A stretch of 64,000 nucleotides of DNA from AR5 sp041497115. GTDB lineage: Bacteria > Methylomirabilota > Methylomirabilia > Rokubacteriales > CSP1-6. The notes under the pieces were generated by a model, which saw only the letters and a list, made by a program, of their open reading frames with translations, made no database searches and had not been told where the DNA came from. Location: positions 9,684-73,683 of the forward strand of contig JBGQFW010000009.1 of NCBI GenBank assembly GCA_041497115.1, in the 5' to 3' direction. How positions within the stretch are numbered: position 1 is the stretch's first letter; each line of letters begins with the position of its first letter. The position numbers and the translations under genes were made by a program. Positions 1-10,232 of this stretch are shown piece after piece.

Positions 1-7
1 GTGTGAC

Positions 8-1084
8 GTGATCTATCGCGAGGCGGGCCAGTTCAAGACGTCGTATGGGGCGGATCAGGCGATCTTTCCGATCGTCCAGGACCGGGTTCTCGTGACGCTC
101 GGGATCCTCGCGGCGTTCCTCGTCCCGCCGTTGCTCGCCGACGAGTACTGGCTGCAGGCGGTGCTGATCCCGCTGGCGATCTACGCGCTGGCCGCCCTCG
201 GCCTGAATCTCCTGACCGGCTACGCCGGGCAGCTCTCGCTCGGCACCGGCGGCTTCATGGCCGTCGGCGCCTACGCGGCTTTCAAGCTGACGATGGCGTT
301 TCCGGCCCTCAACATCCTGATCGTCTTCGTCCTGGCCGGGTTGATGGCGGCCGCGGTCGGCATCGTGTTCGGCATTCCCAGCCTGCGCATCAAGGGGTTC
401 TACCTGGCGGTCGCGACGCTGGCCGCCCAGTTCTTCCTGATCTGGCTGTTCAACAAGGTGCCGTGGTTCGTCAACTACGCCTCGTCGGGGACGATCACCG
501 CGCCGCCCCGCGCGATGCTCGGCGTCATGGTCACCGGGCCGACGGCGACGGCGCCGGTGCGCTACGTGGTCGCGCTCGGGATGCTGGCGGTCTTCGCGCT
601 GTTCGCCAAGAACCTCGTGCGGGGGCGGACGGGCCGCTCGTGGATGGCCATCCGCGACCGCGACATTGCCGCCGAGATCATCGGCGTGCGGCCGCTGCGC
701 GTCAAGCTGCTGGCGTTCGCGGTCTCCTCGTTCTACTGCGGCGTGGCGGGCGCCGAGTTCGTGTTCCTCTACCTCGGCAGCGCCGAGACGCTGGCCTTCG
801 ACATTACGCTGTCGTTCCTCGTCCTGTTCATGGTGATCATCGGCGGCCTCGGCAGCATCCTGGGCTCGTTCCTGGGGTCCGCGTTCATCGTGCTGGTGCC
901 GATCTTCCTGACCAACGCGCCGCACCGGCTCGGCCTCGTGATGCCGGTGGCCCTGCAGAAGCAGATCGAGCTGATGGTCTTCGGGGCGCTGATCGTCTTC
1001 TTCCTGATCGTCGAGCCGCACGGCCTCGCCCGGCTCTGGCAGATCGGCAAGGAGAAGCTGCGCCTGTGGCCGTTCCCGCACTAA
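8..1084 (+). CDS. livM: Branched-chain amino acid type ABC transporter permease (LivM family)
   Basis: Inner-membrane permease of a HAAT-type ABC importer, one of the two membrane subunits that pair with LivH. The 358-residue product has about nine or ten hydrophobic segments and the family pattern (LNLLTGYAGQLSLG near residue 65, GIPSLRIKGFYLAVATLAAQ near 122, then an RDRDIAAEIIGV cytoplasmic loop that contacts the ATPases). The GTG start is chosen because the opening MIYREAGQFKTSYGADQA matches the opening of the second LivM in this window. Bases 1-6 read GTG TGA, possibly the last codon and stop of an upstream livH. The gene leads directly into a binding-protein gene, so it is the first complete gene of an importer operon. 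The true substrate cannot be read from the permease; related systems carry amino acids, aromatic acids or amides. Confidence 0.93.
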   Translation: MIYREAGQFKTSYGADQAIFPIVQDRVLVTLGILAAFLVPPLLADEYWLQAVLIPLAIYALAALGLNLLTGYAGQLSLGTGGFMAVGAYAAFKLTMAFPALNILIVFVLAGLMAAAVGIVFGIPSLRIKGFYLAVATLAAQFFLIWLFNKVPWFVNYASSGTITAPPRAMLGVMVTGPTATAPVRYVVALGMLAVFALFAKNLVRGRTGRSWMAIRDRDIAAEIIGVRPLRVKLLAFAVSSFYCGVAGAEFVFLYLGSAETLAFDITLSFLVLFMVIIGGLGSILGSFLGSAFIVLVPIFLTNAPHRLGLVMPVALQKQIELMVFGALIVFFLIVEPHGLARLWQIGKEKLRLWPFPH

Positions 1085-1104
1085 TCGAGAGAAGGAGGAC
1101 AACC

Positions 1105-2424
1105 ATGAGGATACGAATCTCCCTCGGCCTGCTGGCCCTGGCCCTGCTGCTGGGTCCGCTGGCGCCGGCCGTCTCCGCCCAGTCCAAGGAGGTCTTCATC
1201 CCGCTGCTGGTCTACCGGACCGGCCCCTACGCCCCCAGCGGCATCCCGATCGCCAACGGCTTCGTGGACTACTTCACGCTGCTGAACGAGCGCGACGGCG
1301 GCATCAACGGCGTCAAGGTCGCCTGGGAGGAGTGCGAGACCCAGTACGACACCAAGCAGGGCGTGGAGTGCTACGAGCGGCTCAAGGGCAAGGGCGCGGT
1401 GGTGGTCAACCCGTACTCCACCGGCATCACCTACCAGCTCATCCCCAAGGCGCCGGTCGACAAGGTCGTCGTGTTCTCGATGGGCTACGGCATGAGCGCC
1501 GCCTCCGACGGGCGCTGGTTCCCGTGGGTCTTCAACTTCCCGACCAACTACTGGAGCCAGGCCTCGGCGGTCATCCGCTACATCGGCACTCAGGAGGGCG
1601 GGCTCGACAAGCTCAAGGGCAAGAAGATCGCCCACATCTTCCACAACAGCCCGTACGGCAAGGAAGCCAACCCGACGCTGGAGGAGCTGTCGAAGAAGTA
1701 CCAGTTCGAGCTCACGCTGCTCGCCGTCGACCATCCCGGCCAGGAGCAGAAGTCCACGTGGCTGCAGGTGCGGCGGCTGAACCCCGACTGGATCTTCATG
1801 TCGGGCTGGGGCGTGATGAACCAGGTGGCGGTGAAGGAAGCGGCCGCCATCAACTTCAAGATGGACCACTTCATCGGCAACTGGTGGTCGGCCAACGACT
1901 CCGACGTCGTGCCGGCGGGGGAGGGCGCCAAGGGCTACAAGGGCGCCACGTTCCACGCGCCGGGCACCAGCTTCAAGGTGCACGCCGACATCGTCAAGTT
2001 CGTGTACGACAAGGGCAAGGGCGCCGGCAAGAAGGACGAGATGGGCACGCCGCTCTACAACCGGGGCCTCGTCAACGCGATGCTCTCGGCCGAGTCCATC
2101 CGCACGGCGATCGCGAAGTACGGCAACAAGACGGCCCCCACCACCGAGCAGGTGCGGTGGGGCTTCGAGAACCTGAGCCTGACCGACAAGCGGCTGGACG
2201 AGATGGGGATGAAGGGCTTCACGCATCCCATCAAGGTCTCCTGCGAGGACCACGAGGGCAGCGGCCCCGTGCTCATCCAGCAGTGGGACGGCAAGAAGTG
2301 GACCATCGTGTCGGACTGGATCGCGCCGATGCGCGAGGTCGTCCGCCCCAAGATCGAGGCGGCCGCCGTGGAGGAAGGCAAGAAGCTCGGCTACACCGAG
2401 CGCGACTGCGCGAAGGAGAAATAG
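1105..2424 (+). CDS. livK: ABC transporter periplasmic substrate-binding protein (LivK family)
   Basis: Type I periplasmic binding protein (Peripla_BP_6 family), 439 residues, that captures the substrate for the LivM/LivH channel. The ATG at 1105 follows a good ribosome site (GAAGGAGG at 1091-1098) and opens a standard signal peptide (MRIR, then a hydrophobic core, with a likely cut after AVSA). The mature part begins with VFIPLLVYRTGPYAPSG, the usual first beta strand with an acidic/aromatic ligand loop. It sits 20 bases after livM and 4 bases before livF. The protein is about 50-70 residues longer than E. coli LivK, typical of family members binding larger organic acids. Substrate is unknown. 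Confidence 0.92.
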   Translation: MRIRISLGLLALALLLGPLAPAVSAQSKEVFIPLLVYRTGPYAPSGIPIANGFVDYFTLLNERDGGINGVKVAWEECETQYDTKQGVECYERLKGKGAVVVNPYSTGITYQLIPKAPVDKVVVFSMGYGMSAASDGRWFPWVFNFPTNYWSQASAVIRYIGTQEGGLDKLKGKKIAHIFHNSPYGKEANPTLEELSKKYQFELTLLAVDHPGQEQKSTWLQVRRLNPDWIFMSGWGVMNQVAVKEAAAINFKMDHFIGNWWSANDSDVVPAGEGAKGYKGATFHAPGTSFKVHADIVKFVYDKGKGAGKKDEMGTPLYNRGLVNAMLSAESIRTAIAKYGNKTAPTTEQVRWGFENLSLTDKRLDEMGMKGFTHPIKVSCEDHEGSGPVLIQQWDGKKWTIVSDWIAPMREVVRPKIEAAAVEEGKKLGYTERDCAKEK

Positions 2425-2428
2425 CGAA

Positions 2429-3253
<825 letters not shown>

Positions 3254-3272
3254 GCCGACAGAGGGAGGCTTC

Positions 3273-4067
3273 GTGAGCGCGCTCCTCGAGATCCGCGAGG
3301 TCTCCAAGGCCTTCGGCGGCGTGCAGGCCGTGTCCCGCGTGAGCGTGGACGTCGCCAAGGGCGACCTGATGTCCGTCATCGGCCCCAACGGCGCCGGCAA
3401 GACGACGCTGCTCAACATGATCAGCGGCTTCTACCATCCCGACCGCGGTCAGATCCTCCTGGCGGGCGCCGACGTCTCCCACGCCGCGCCCTCGCGGATC
3501 GCCGAGCTGGGCGTGGCCCGCACCTTCCAGAACATCGCGCTGTTCCGCGGGATGACCGTGCTCGACAACCTCATGCTCGGCCGCCACGTGCACATGAAGA
3601 CGGGCGTCGTCGGCGCCTTCATCTACTGGGGGTTCGCCCAGCGGGAGGAGGTCACCCACCGCCGGCGCGTCGAGGACATCATCGACTTCCTGGGCATCCA
3701 GGACCTGCGCCGCCGGCCGTGCGGCTCGCTGGCCTACGGGCTGCAGAAGCGCGTCGAGCTCGGCCGGGCGCTGGCGCTCGACCCCAAGGTCCTCCTGCTC
3801 GACGAGCCGATGGGCGGCTGCAACCACGAGGAGAAAGAGGACATGGCGCGCTTCATCCTCGACGTCAACGAGGAGTGGGGCACGACCATCATCCTCATCG
3901 AGCACGACATGGGCGTGGTCATGGACATCTCGGACCGGGTGGCCGTCCTCGACATGGGCGGCAAGATCGCCGAGGGCACGCCCGACGAGGTTCGCGCCAA
4001 CCCCCAGGTGATCAAGGCCTACCTCGGCGAGGCCAAGCCCGCCGCCACGGAGCTACGGCATGGCTGA
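3273..4067 (+). CDS. livG: ABC transporter ATP-binding protein (LivG family)
   Basis: Second ATPase of the importer, 264 residues. Walker A is GPNGAGKT at residues 37-44; the signature motif is relaxed (LAYGLQKRVELGRAL), as usual for LivG; Walker B reads VLLLDEPMGG and is followed by the switch histidine in IILIEHDMGVVMDISDRV. The GTG start follows AGAGGGAGG. The usual LivG DEPAAGLN segment is DEPMGGCN here. It is the only LivG in the window, so the second LivM/K/F set at 7014-10214 may share it. The 3' end overlaps the acyl-CoA synthetase gene by 8 bases. Confidence 0.93.
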   Translation: MSALLEIREVSKAFGGVQAVSRVSVDVAKGDLMSVIGPNGAGKTTLLNMISGFYHPDRGQILLAGADVSHAAPSRIAELGVARTFQNIALFRGMTVLDNLMLGRHVHMKTGVVGAFIYWGFAQREEVTHRRRVEDIIDFLGIQDLRRRPCGSLAYGLQKRVELGRALALDPKVLLLDEPMGGCNHEEKEDMARFILDVNEEWGTTIILIEHDMGVVMDISDRVAVLDMGGKIAEGTPDEVRANPQVIKAYLGEAKPAATELRHG

Positions 4068-5976
4068 CAGGATGACGCTACCCCGCTACCTGGTGCGCAA
4101 CGCCCAGCAGTACGCCGCCCGGCCGGCCATCCGCGAGAAGGACCGCGGCATCTGGCAGACCTTCACCTGGCGCCAGTACCACGACCACGTCCACGACATC
4201 GCCCTCGGCCTCGCCGCGCTGGGGTTCACGCGCGGCGACAAGCTGTCGGTCATCGGCGACAACCGGCCGAAGCTGTACTGGTCGCAGGTCGCCGCCATCT
4301 GCCTGGGCGGTATCTCGGTGCCGGTCTACCAGGACTCGATCGCCAAGGAGCTCGCCTTCGTCCTCGACCACGCCGAGGTCGCGGTGGTCGTGGCCGAGGA
4401 CCAGGAGCAGGTGGACAAGATCCTCGGCCTCAAGGATCAGCTGCCGGCGCTCCGGCTGGTCGTCTACGAGGACGTGCGCGGCATGTCGCAGTACCGCTTC
4501 CCGTGGCTGCGCTCGCTCGAGGAGGTCGAGGAGCTGGGCCGGCGCTTCGGGGCCGAGCATCCCGGCCACTTCGAGGCGGAGATCGCCAGGGGGCGCATGG
4601 ACGACGTCGCGCTCTTTGCCTACACGTCGGGGACGACGGGCCACCCCAAGGGCGCCATGCTCACCCACGCCAACCTGGTCGCGACCGGCGAGACACTGAT
4701 CGGCGCCGAGGACATCCGGCTCGAGGACGACTGGCTCGCGTACCTGCCGATGGCGTGGGTGGGCGACTCGCTCTACACGCTGGTCATCAACCTGATGGTC
4801 GGCTTCACGGTCAACTGCCCGGAGAGCCCGGAGACGGTCCAGCGCGACCTGCGCGAGCTGGGGCCCACCGCCGTCCTGGCGCCGCCCCGCATCTGGGAGA
4901 ACATGCTCACGAGCGTGCAGGTGCGCGCGGCCGACTCGCCGCCGCTCAAGCGCCAGGTGTTCGAGCGCTTCCGCGCGGTGGCCGAGCGCGCCGAGATTCT
5001 CCGCGCCGAGGGCAAGCCGGTGGGGCTGGGGCTGCGGCTGGCGGTGGCGCTCGGCGAGTTCTTCGTCTACGGTCCGGTGCGCGACCAGCTCGGCCTGCGC
5101 CAGGCCCGGTGGGCCTACACCGGCGGCGCGCCGCTGGGACCCGACACCTTCCGCTTCTTCCGCTCGTTCGGCGTCAACCTCAAGCAGGTCTACGGCTCGA
5201 CCGAGGTGACCGGGCTCGTGTCGCTGCAGCCCGACACCGAGGCCAACCCCACCACGGCGGGCCGGCCGTGTCGCGGCATCGAGGTGAAGATCGGCGACAA
5301 GGGCGAGGTCCTCGTGCGCAGCGCGGGCGTCTTCAAGGGCTACTTCAAGAACGACGAGGCGACGCGCGAGGTGGTGGAGCCCGACGGCTGGTTCCACACC
5401 GGCGACGCCGGATTCGTGGACCCGCGCGGGCACCTGGTCATCATCGACCGCGCCAAGGACGTGGGGGCGCTGGGCGACGGCACCGCGTTCGCGCCCCAGT
5501 TCATCGAGAACAAGCTGAAGTTCAGCCCCCACATCCGCGAGGCGGTCGCCTTCGGCGACGGCAAGCCGTTCGTGGCGGCGATGATCGCGATCGATCCCAA
5601 CACGGTGGGCAGCTGGGCCGAGCGGCGGGGCGTGGCCTACACCTCGTATACCGATCTGAGCCAGAAGCCGGAGGTGCGCGCGCTCATCGCCGACGAGATC
5701 CGGCGCGGCAACGAGACGCTGCCTCCCGCGCAGCAGGTCCGCCGCTTCCTGCTGCTCACCAAGGACCTCGAGGCCGACGACGCGGAGATGACCCGCACCC
5801 GCAAGGTCCGCCGCCGGCACGTCGCCGAGAAGTACGCGCCGGTGATCGACGCCATCTACGCCGGACAGGACGAGGTGGCGCTGGTCAGCACGGTCACCTA
5901 CGAGGACGGCCGGCAGGCCACGCTGTCGTCCAAGGTCCACATCGAGGACGTCGCCGAGGCGCTGGCCCATGCCTGA
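4060..5976 (+). CDS. Long-chain acyl-CoA synthetase type AMP-forming ligase
   Basis: ANL-superfamily enzyme of 638 residues that activates a carboxylic acid as acyl-AMP and transfers it to CoA. The AMP-binding P-loop TSGTTGHPKG lies at residues 189-198, followed by the YGSTEVTG adenine motif, WFHTGDAG and a C-terminal lid. The size and the absence of an N-terminal signal place it with FadD15/FadD-like long-chain synthetases. It overlaps livG by 8 bases at its start and livH by 8 bases at its end, so it is locked inside the transporter operon. This suggests that the imported compound is a carboxylic acid captured as its CoA thioester (vectorial or metabolic trapping), but the acid itself cannot be named. 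Confidence 0.88.
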   Translation: MADRMTLPRYLVRNAQQYAARPAIREKDRGIWQTFTWRQYHDHVHDIALGLAALGFTRGDKLSVIGDNRPKLYWSQVAAICLGGISVPVYQDSIAKELAFVLDHAEVAVVVAEDQEQVDKILGLKDQLPALRLVVYEDVRGMSQYRFPWLRSLEEVEELGRRFGAEHPGHFEAEIARGRMDDVALFAYTSGTTGHPKGAMLTHANLVATGETLIGAEDIRLEDDWLAYLPMAWVGDSLYTLVINLMVGFTVNCPESPETVQRDLRELGPTAVLAPPRIWENMLTSVQVRAADSPPLKRQVFERFRAVAERAEILRAEGKPVGLGLRLAVALGEFFVYGPVRDQLGLRQARWAYTGGAPLGPDTFRFFRSFGVNLKQVYGSTEVTGLVSLQPDTEANPTTAGRPCRGIEVKIGDKGEVLVRSAGVFKGYFKNDEATREVVEPDGWFHTGDAGFVDPRGHLVIIDRAKDVGALGDGTAFAPQFIENKLKFSPHIREAVAFGDGKPFVAAMIAIDPNTVGSWAERRGVAYTSYTDLSQKPEVRALIADEIRRGNETLPPAQQVRRFLLLTKDLEADDAEMTRTRKVRRRHVAEKYAPVIDAIYAGQDEVALVSTVTYEDGRQATLSSKVHIEDVAEALAHA

Positions 5977-6865
5977 AGCGCTGGGCTTCTTCGCCCTGCT
6001 GATGTCCAACGGCATCCTCATCGGGCTGATGTACTCGCTGATCGCCCTCGGCTTCGTGCTCGTCTACAAGGCCACCGACGCCGTCAACTTCGCCCAGGGC
6101 GAGTTCGTCATGATCGCGGGCTTCGTGGTGGTGGGCGGCTTGACCGTCCTCGGCGCGCCGCTCTGGCTCTCGATCGCGGCGGCCCTCGCCGGCATGGTGG
6201 CCTTCGGCTTCGTCCTCGAGCGACTCGTCCTCCGCAAGCTCATCGGCCGGCCCGTGATCGCCGTGGTCATGGCCACGATCGGGCTCGCCTCGATCCTCCG
6301 CGGCCTCGGCCCGTTCACGATCTTCCAGGGCACCCGGCCGCTGCCGCTGCCGATCAGCGACGAGCCGTTCATCCTGGGGCCGCTGTTCATCCCGCCCATC
6401 CAGCTCGTGGGCGGCGGGGTGAGCCTGGCCTTCCTGGCCGGCTTCGGCTGGTTCTTCCTCAAGTCGCGCAAGGGCATCGCCATGCGCGCGGTGGCCGACA
6501 ACCAGCAGGTGGCGATGGCCATGGGCATCGACGTCCAGCGCTACTTTGGCCTGGCGTGGGCCATGACCGGTATCGTGTCGGCGCTGGGCGGCGTGCTGTG
6601 GGGCAGCCTGCTCGGGGTGGACGTCAACCTCGCGCTGGTGGGGTTCAAGGTGTTCCCGGTGGTGATCCTCGGCGGCCTCGACTCGATCCCCGGCGCCATC
6701 GTCGGCGGGCTGATCGTGGGGCTCGTCGAGAACGTGGCGGCCGGCTACGTCGACCCGGTCGTGGGCGGCGGCACCAAGGACTTCGCCCCCTACGTCCTGA
6801 TGATCATGGCGCTGATGATCCGGCCCTATGGCATCTTCGGCAAGCGCATCATCGAAAGAGTATGA
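5969..6865 (+). CDS. livH: Branched-chain amino acid type ABC transporter permease (LivH family)
   Basis: Inner-membrane permease, 298 residues with about eight hydrophobic segments, partner of LivM. Family landmarks are GLMYSLIALGFVLVYKATDAVNFAQGEF near the N-terminus, and the ATPase-contact loop RAVADNQQVAMAMGIDV around residue 170. The start overlaps the end of the acyl-CoA synthetase by 8 bases. The stop codon lies inside the left arm of a 19-base inverted repeat that separates it from livM. Since a first LivH may end at bases 1-6 just outside the window, this copy most likely belongs with the second LivM/K/F set. Confidence 0.93.
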   Translation: MPEALGFFALLMSNGILIGLMYSLIALGFVLVYKATDAVNFAQGEFVMIAGFVVVGGLTVLGAPLWLSIAAALAGMVAFGFVLERLVLRKLIGRPVIAVVMATIGLASILRGLGPFTIFQGTRPLPLPISDEPFILGPLFIPPIQLVGGGVSLAFLAGFGWFFLKSRKGIAMRAVADNQQVAMAMGIDVQRYFGLAWAMTGIVSALGGVLWGSLLGVDVNLALVGFKVFPVVILGGLDSIPGAIVGGLIVGLVENVAAGYVDPVVGGGTKDFAPYVLMIMALMIRPYGIFGKRIIERV

Positions 6866-6988
6866 GGGCGACGAGAACGGCGCATCTGCTTCGTTGCCTC
6901 GTCGTTCCCTCCCTGCGGCGTAGGCGGCCTACGCCTCAGTCGGGAACTCCTCGGCGCCTCGCATCTGCACCGTTCTCGTCGCCCTCAT
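6862..6988 (+). repeat. Structured palindromic repeat, family 1, copy 1
   Basis: A 127-base element filling the livH-livM gap. Perfect 19-base outer arms lie at 6862-6880 and 6970-6988. Inside is a long hairpin: GTTCCC (6904-6909) pairs with GGGAAC (6942-6947), and GGCGTAGGC (6917-6925) pairs with GCCTACGCC (6927-6935) around one base. GCATCTGC occurs as a direct repeat near both ends. A second copy lies at 14122-14250, with paired substitutions in both stems. It could be a REP-like element, an RNA processing or attenuation structure, or a MITE; no transposase is near. Confidence 0.85.
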
Positions 6989-7013
6989 GCACAGGCCGCG
7001 CCCGGAGAGGAAC

Positions 7014-8081
7014 ATGATTCATCGGGAGTGCGGGGTTCTCAAGACGACGTATCAGGCGGACATGGCACTGTACCCGCTGCCGATCGCGCGATGGACGGTC
7101 GCGGTGGTGGCGGTGCTGTTCTTCCTCGTCATCCCGCTCACGCTCGACGAGTACTACCTGTCGGTGGGCAACCTCGTGTGGATCGCCGTCATCGGCGCGC
7201 TCGGCCTCAACATCCTGGTCGGCTACACCGGGCAGGTCTCCATCGGCCACGGCGCCTTCATGTCGGTGGGCGCCTACACGGCGGCCAACCTCGCCAACCG
7301 GCTCGGCTCGCCGTGGCCGGTGAATCTCCTGGCCGGCGGCCTCATGGCCGCGCTCATCGGCGCCATCGTCGGCATCCCGTCGCTGCGGATCAAGGGACTC
7401 TACCTCGCCATCGCCACGCTGGCCGGCCAGCTCATCATCGAGTGGACGATCAACCACGTGACGTTCATCAGCGGCGGGGTGCAGGCCTCGATCGAGGTGG
7501 CGCGGCCGAAGCTCGGCCCGATGGTGCTCGCCACCCAGCGCCACATGTACTACTTCCTGCTGACGTTCGTCGTCCTCGCGATCGTCGGCACGATGAACCT
7601 CATGCGCACCCGCGTGGGGCGCGCGTTCATCGCCATCCGCGACCAGGACATCGCCGCCGAGATCATCGGGATCAACATCTTCCGCTACAAGCTGCTGGCG
7701 TTCGCCATCTCGTCGTTCTACGCCGGGGTGACCGGGGTGCTCTACACGTACTTCCTCGGCATCGCCAACTACGAGCAGTTCCAGATCGGCGTGTCCATCG
7801 ACTACCTGGCCATGATCATCATCGGCGGGCTCGGCTCGGTGCTGGGGTCGATCTTCGGCGCCGCCTTCGTGACGCTGCTGCCGATCGTCATCCGCTACGC
7901 CATGGAGGCGTTCGGCGGCATCTTCTTCTCTCAGAAGACGATCCTCAACCTGATCCCCAACCTCCGTCTCATGATGTTCGGCGCCCTCATCATCTTTTTC
8001 CTGATCGTGGAGCCCGAGGGACTGAACCGCCTGTGGCGGAATATCCGGAGCTACTTCCGTGTCTGGCCGTTCGCGTACTGA
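7014..8081 (+). CDS. livM: Branched-chain amino acid type ABC transporter permease (LivM family), second copy
   Basis: Second LivM permease, 355 residues from the ATG at 7014. This start is chosen over the ATG at 6987 because it has a ribosome site (GGAGAGG at 7004-7010), lies outside the repeat element, and gives MIHRECGVLKTTYQADMA, matching the N-terminus of the first LivM. It has GLNILVGYTGQVSIGHGAF, GIPSLRIKGLYLAIATLAGQ and the ATPase-contact loop RDQDIAAEIIGI. The two LivM copies are clearly paralogous but differ throughout, so the duplication is old and the two systems probably differ in substrate. Confidence 0.93.
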   Translation: MIHRECGVLKTTYQADMALYPLPIARWTVAVVAVLFFLVIPLTLDEYYLSVGNLVWIAVIGALGLNILVGYTGQVSIGHGAFMSVGAYTAANLANRLGSPWPVNLLAGGLMAALIGAIVGIPSLRIKGLYLAIATLAGQLIIEWTINHVTFISGGVQASIEVARPKLGPMVLATQRHMYYFLLTFVVLAIVGTMNLMRTRVGRAFIAIRDQDIAAEIIGINIFRYKLLAFAISSFYAGVTGVLYTYFLGIANYEQFQIGVSIDYLAMIIIGGLGSVLGSIFGAAFVTLLPIVIRYAMEAFGGIFFSQKTILNLIPNLRLMMFGALIIFFLIVEPEGLNRLWRNIRSYFRVWPFAY

Positions 8082-8105
8082 GGTACGCGTCGAAAGGAGA
8101 CGCTC

Positions 8106-9359
8106 ATGAGGCGTTATTGGGCCGTTCTGACAGCGTTGTTGCTGATAGCGGGCACCCTGGTCCCGGCGGCGACCTCGCTCGCGCAGGGCAAGAGCGAGGT
8201 CGTCATCGGTGTGCAGTGCGACCGCACCGGTCCGACCCAGATCGTCGGCACGGTCCTGTGCCCGGCGTTCCACGACTACATCGCCCTCGTCAACTCCAAG
8301 GGCGGTGTGGAGGGGCACAAGATCAAGGCGATGGAGATCGACCACGAGTACAAGGTGCCGCCGGCGATCGAGTCGTACGAGCGGTTCAAGAAGGAGGGCG
8401 CCGTGACCATGGCGGTCTACGGCACGCCCCAGATCTACGCGCTCGCCGCCAAGCTGACGGAAGACCGGATCCCCGGGACGTCGCCGGGCTTCGGCAGCGC
8501 CGCCGCCGCCGACGGGCAGCGCTACCCGTACATCTTCCCGATCGCCGCCACCTACTGGTCGCAGGGCGCGGCGGCGGTGGACTTCGCCAAGAAGCAGCTC
8601 GGCGGCAGTCTCAAGGGCAAGAAGATCGCCTACATCTTCTACGACAACCCGGCCGGCCGCGAGCCGATCGAGGTGATCGAAGACCTCGCCGCCATCGAGG
8701 GGTTCCAGCTCAGGACGTTCGCGGTGCCGCCGCCCGGCGTTGAGATGGGCGCCCAGGTGCTCGACATCGCCCAGCGCTTCCACGCCGACTTCGTGATCGG
8801 CCATCTGTTCGGCGGGGCGCCCTCGGTGTCGATCAAGGAGTTCAAGCGGGTCGGGTATCCGCTCCGCAAGGTCGTGTCGTTGGTGTGGGGCGCGGCCGAG
8901 GCCAACATCGACGGCGCCGGCGGCTTCGGCGTCGCCGAGGGTTACTACGCCATGCAGTTCGCCGGCGTGGGGTCGGACTATCCGGTCCTCAACGAGATCC
9001 GCGAGATGTACAAGAAGGAGGGCAAGCCGGCGCCGAAGGAGATGGCGTCCACCGTCTTCTACAACCGCGGCGTGCTCATCGCGGCGCTCCACGTCGAGGC
9101 CATCCGTAACGCGCTCAAGGCCAAGCCCGACGGCAAGATCACCGGCGACGACGTGAAGAAGGGGTTCGAGAAGATCAGCAACTTCACCCTGGGCGGGCTG
9201 GTGCCGCCGCTCAAGGTGACGCCGCAGGACCACGAGGGCGGCGGGCTGGTGCAGATCTGGCAGGTGAAGGGCGGCAAGTTCGAGAAGGTGACCGATTGGT
9301 ACGCCGCCTACCAGAACGTGGTGGCCAAGCACATCAAGGAATCGGGAGCCAAGAAGTAG
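8106..9359 (+). CDS. livK: ABC transporter periplasmic substrate-binding protein (LivK family), second copy
   Basis: Periplasmic binding protein of 417 residues for the second transporter set. It starts at an ATG after GAAAGGAG, with a signal peptide (MRRYWAV, hydrophobic core, likely cut near SLAQ). The mature N-terminus VVIGVQCDRTGPTQIVG contains the family ligand loop, and a later FYNRGVLIAALHVEAIRNAL helix parallels YNRGLVNAMLSAESIRTAI in the first LivK. It lies 24 bases downstream of livM and 60 bases upstream of livF. The ligand is unknown; divergence from the first LivK supports a different substrate. Confidence 0.92.
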   Translation: MRRYWAVLTALLLIAGTLVPAATSLAQGKSEVVIGVQCDRTGPTQIVGTVLCPAFHDYIALVNSKGGVEGHKIKAMEIDHEYKVPPAIESYERFKKEGAVTMAVYGTPQIYALAAKLTEDRIPGTSPGFGSAAAADGQRYPYIFPIAATYWSQGAAAVDFAKKQLGGSLKGKKIAYIFYDNPAGREPIEVIEDLAAIEGFQLRTFAVPPPGVEMGAQVLDIAQRFHADFVIGHLFGGAPSVSIKEFKRVGYPLRKVVSLVWGAAEANIDGAGGFGVAEGYYAMQFAGVGSDYPVLNEIREMYKKEGKPAPKEMASTVFYNRGVLIAALHVEAIRNALKAKPDGKITGDDVKKGFEKISNFTLGGLVPPLKVTPQDHEGGGLVQIWQVKGGKFEKVTDWYAAYQNVVAKHIKESGAKK

Positions 9360-9419
9360 GGAGCCCGACGACGCGGCCGGCCTCCCACGCCGGGGGCCGG
9401 CCGCGACCGGGACGCCGAC

Positions 9420-10214
9420 ATGCTGACGCTGAACAACATCGAGGTCATCTACGACGGGGTCATCCTCGTTCTCAAGGGCGTGTCGCTCAACGTCCGCGAG
9501 GGCGGTATCACCACGCTGCTCGGCGCCAACGGCGCCGGCAAGACGACGACGCTCAAGGCCATCTCGGGGCTCCTGCGCTCCGAGCGGGGCGAGATCACCA
9601 AGGGGACGATCGAGCTCGACGGCGACCGCATCGACCGGCTACCGCCCCACCGGGTGGTCCGGCGCGGCGTCGTGCAGGTCTTCGAGGGCCGGCGCGTGTT
9701 CGAGCACCTCACCACCGAGGAGAACCTGATCGCCGGCGCCCACATCCAGGGCGACCGGGCCAAGATCCGGGAGGGCATCGCCCGGGTGTACGAGTACTTC
9801 CCGCGGCTGGGCGAGCGCCGGCAGGTGGAGTCGGGCTACCTCTCGGGCGGCGAGCAGCAGATGCTGGTCATCGGGCGGGCCCTCATGTCCGCCCCCAAGG
9901 TGATCCTCCTCGACGAGCCCTCGCTCGGCCTGGCGCCGATGCTGGTCGAGGAGATCTTCGAGATCGTGCAGCGCCTCAACGGCGAGCAGGGGCTCACGGT
10001 CCTGCTCGTCGAGCAGAACGCCACGATGGCGCTGGCCATCGCCGAGCACGGCTACGTGATGGAGAACGGCCGCATCGTGCTGGAGGGGGCGGCCGCGTCC
10101 CTGCGCGAGAACGCCGACATCAAGGAGTTCTACCTGGGTCTCACCGAGGTCGGCGGCCGCAAGTCGTACCGCGAGGTGAAGCACTACAAGCGCCGTAAAC
10201 GCTGGCTCAGCTGA
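9420..10214 (+). CDS. livF: ABC transporter ATP-binding protein (LivF family), second copy
   Basis: ATPase subunit, 264 residues. Walker A GANGAGKT at residues 35-42, signature SGGEQQ, Walker B VILLDEPSLGLAP. The core is highly similar to the first LivF and ends in nearly the same basic tail (RKSYREVKHYKRRKRWLS). No LivG follows it; the next gene is a haemoglobin-like lipoprotein, so this set probably uses the LivG at 3273-4067. No strong ribosome site is visible before the ATG, but the N-terminus aligns with residue 11 onward of the first LivF. Confidence 0.92.
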   Translation: MLTLNNIEVIYDGVILVLKGVSLNVREGGITTLLGANGAGKTTTLKAISGLLRSERGEITKGTIELDGDRIDRLPPHRVVRRGVVQVFEGRRVFEHLTTEENLIAGAHIQGDRAKIREGIARVYEYFPRLGERRQVESGYLSGGEQQMLVIGRALMSAPKVILLDEPSLGLAPMLVEEIFEIVQRLNGEQGLTVLLVEQNATMALAIAEHGYVMENGRIVLEGAAASLRENADIKEFYLGLTEVGGRKSYREVKHYKRRKRWLS

Positions 10215-10232
10215 CAGGAGGATGTGAGGGCG

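Noticed and set aside
6862..6988. Rho-independent terminator
   Set aside because: The hairpin lacks a T tract, the next gene continues the operon, and the same element recurs at 14122; a repeat or processing structure fits better.
6987..7013. Alternative upstream ATG for the second livM
   Set aside because: It lies within the right arm of the repeat, lacks a ribosome site, and the added residues have no counterpart in the first LivM.
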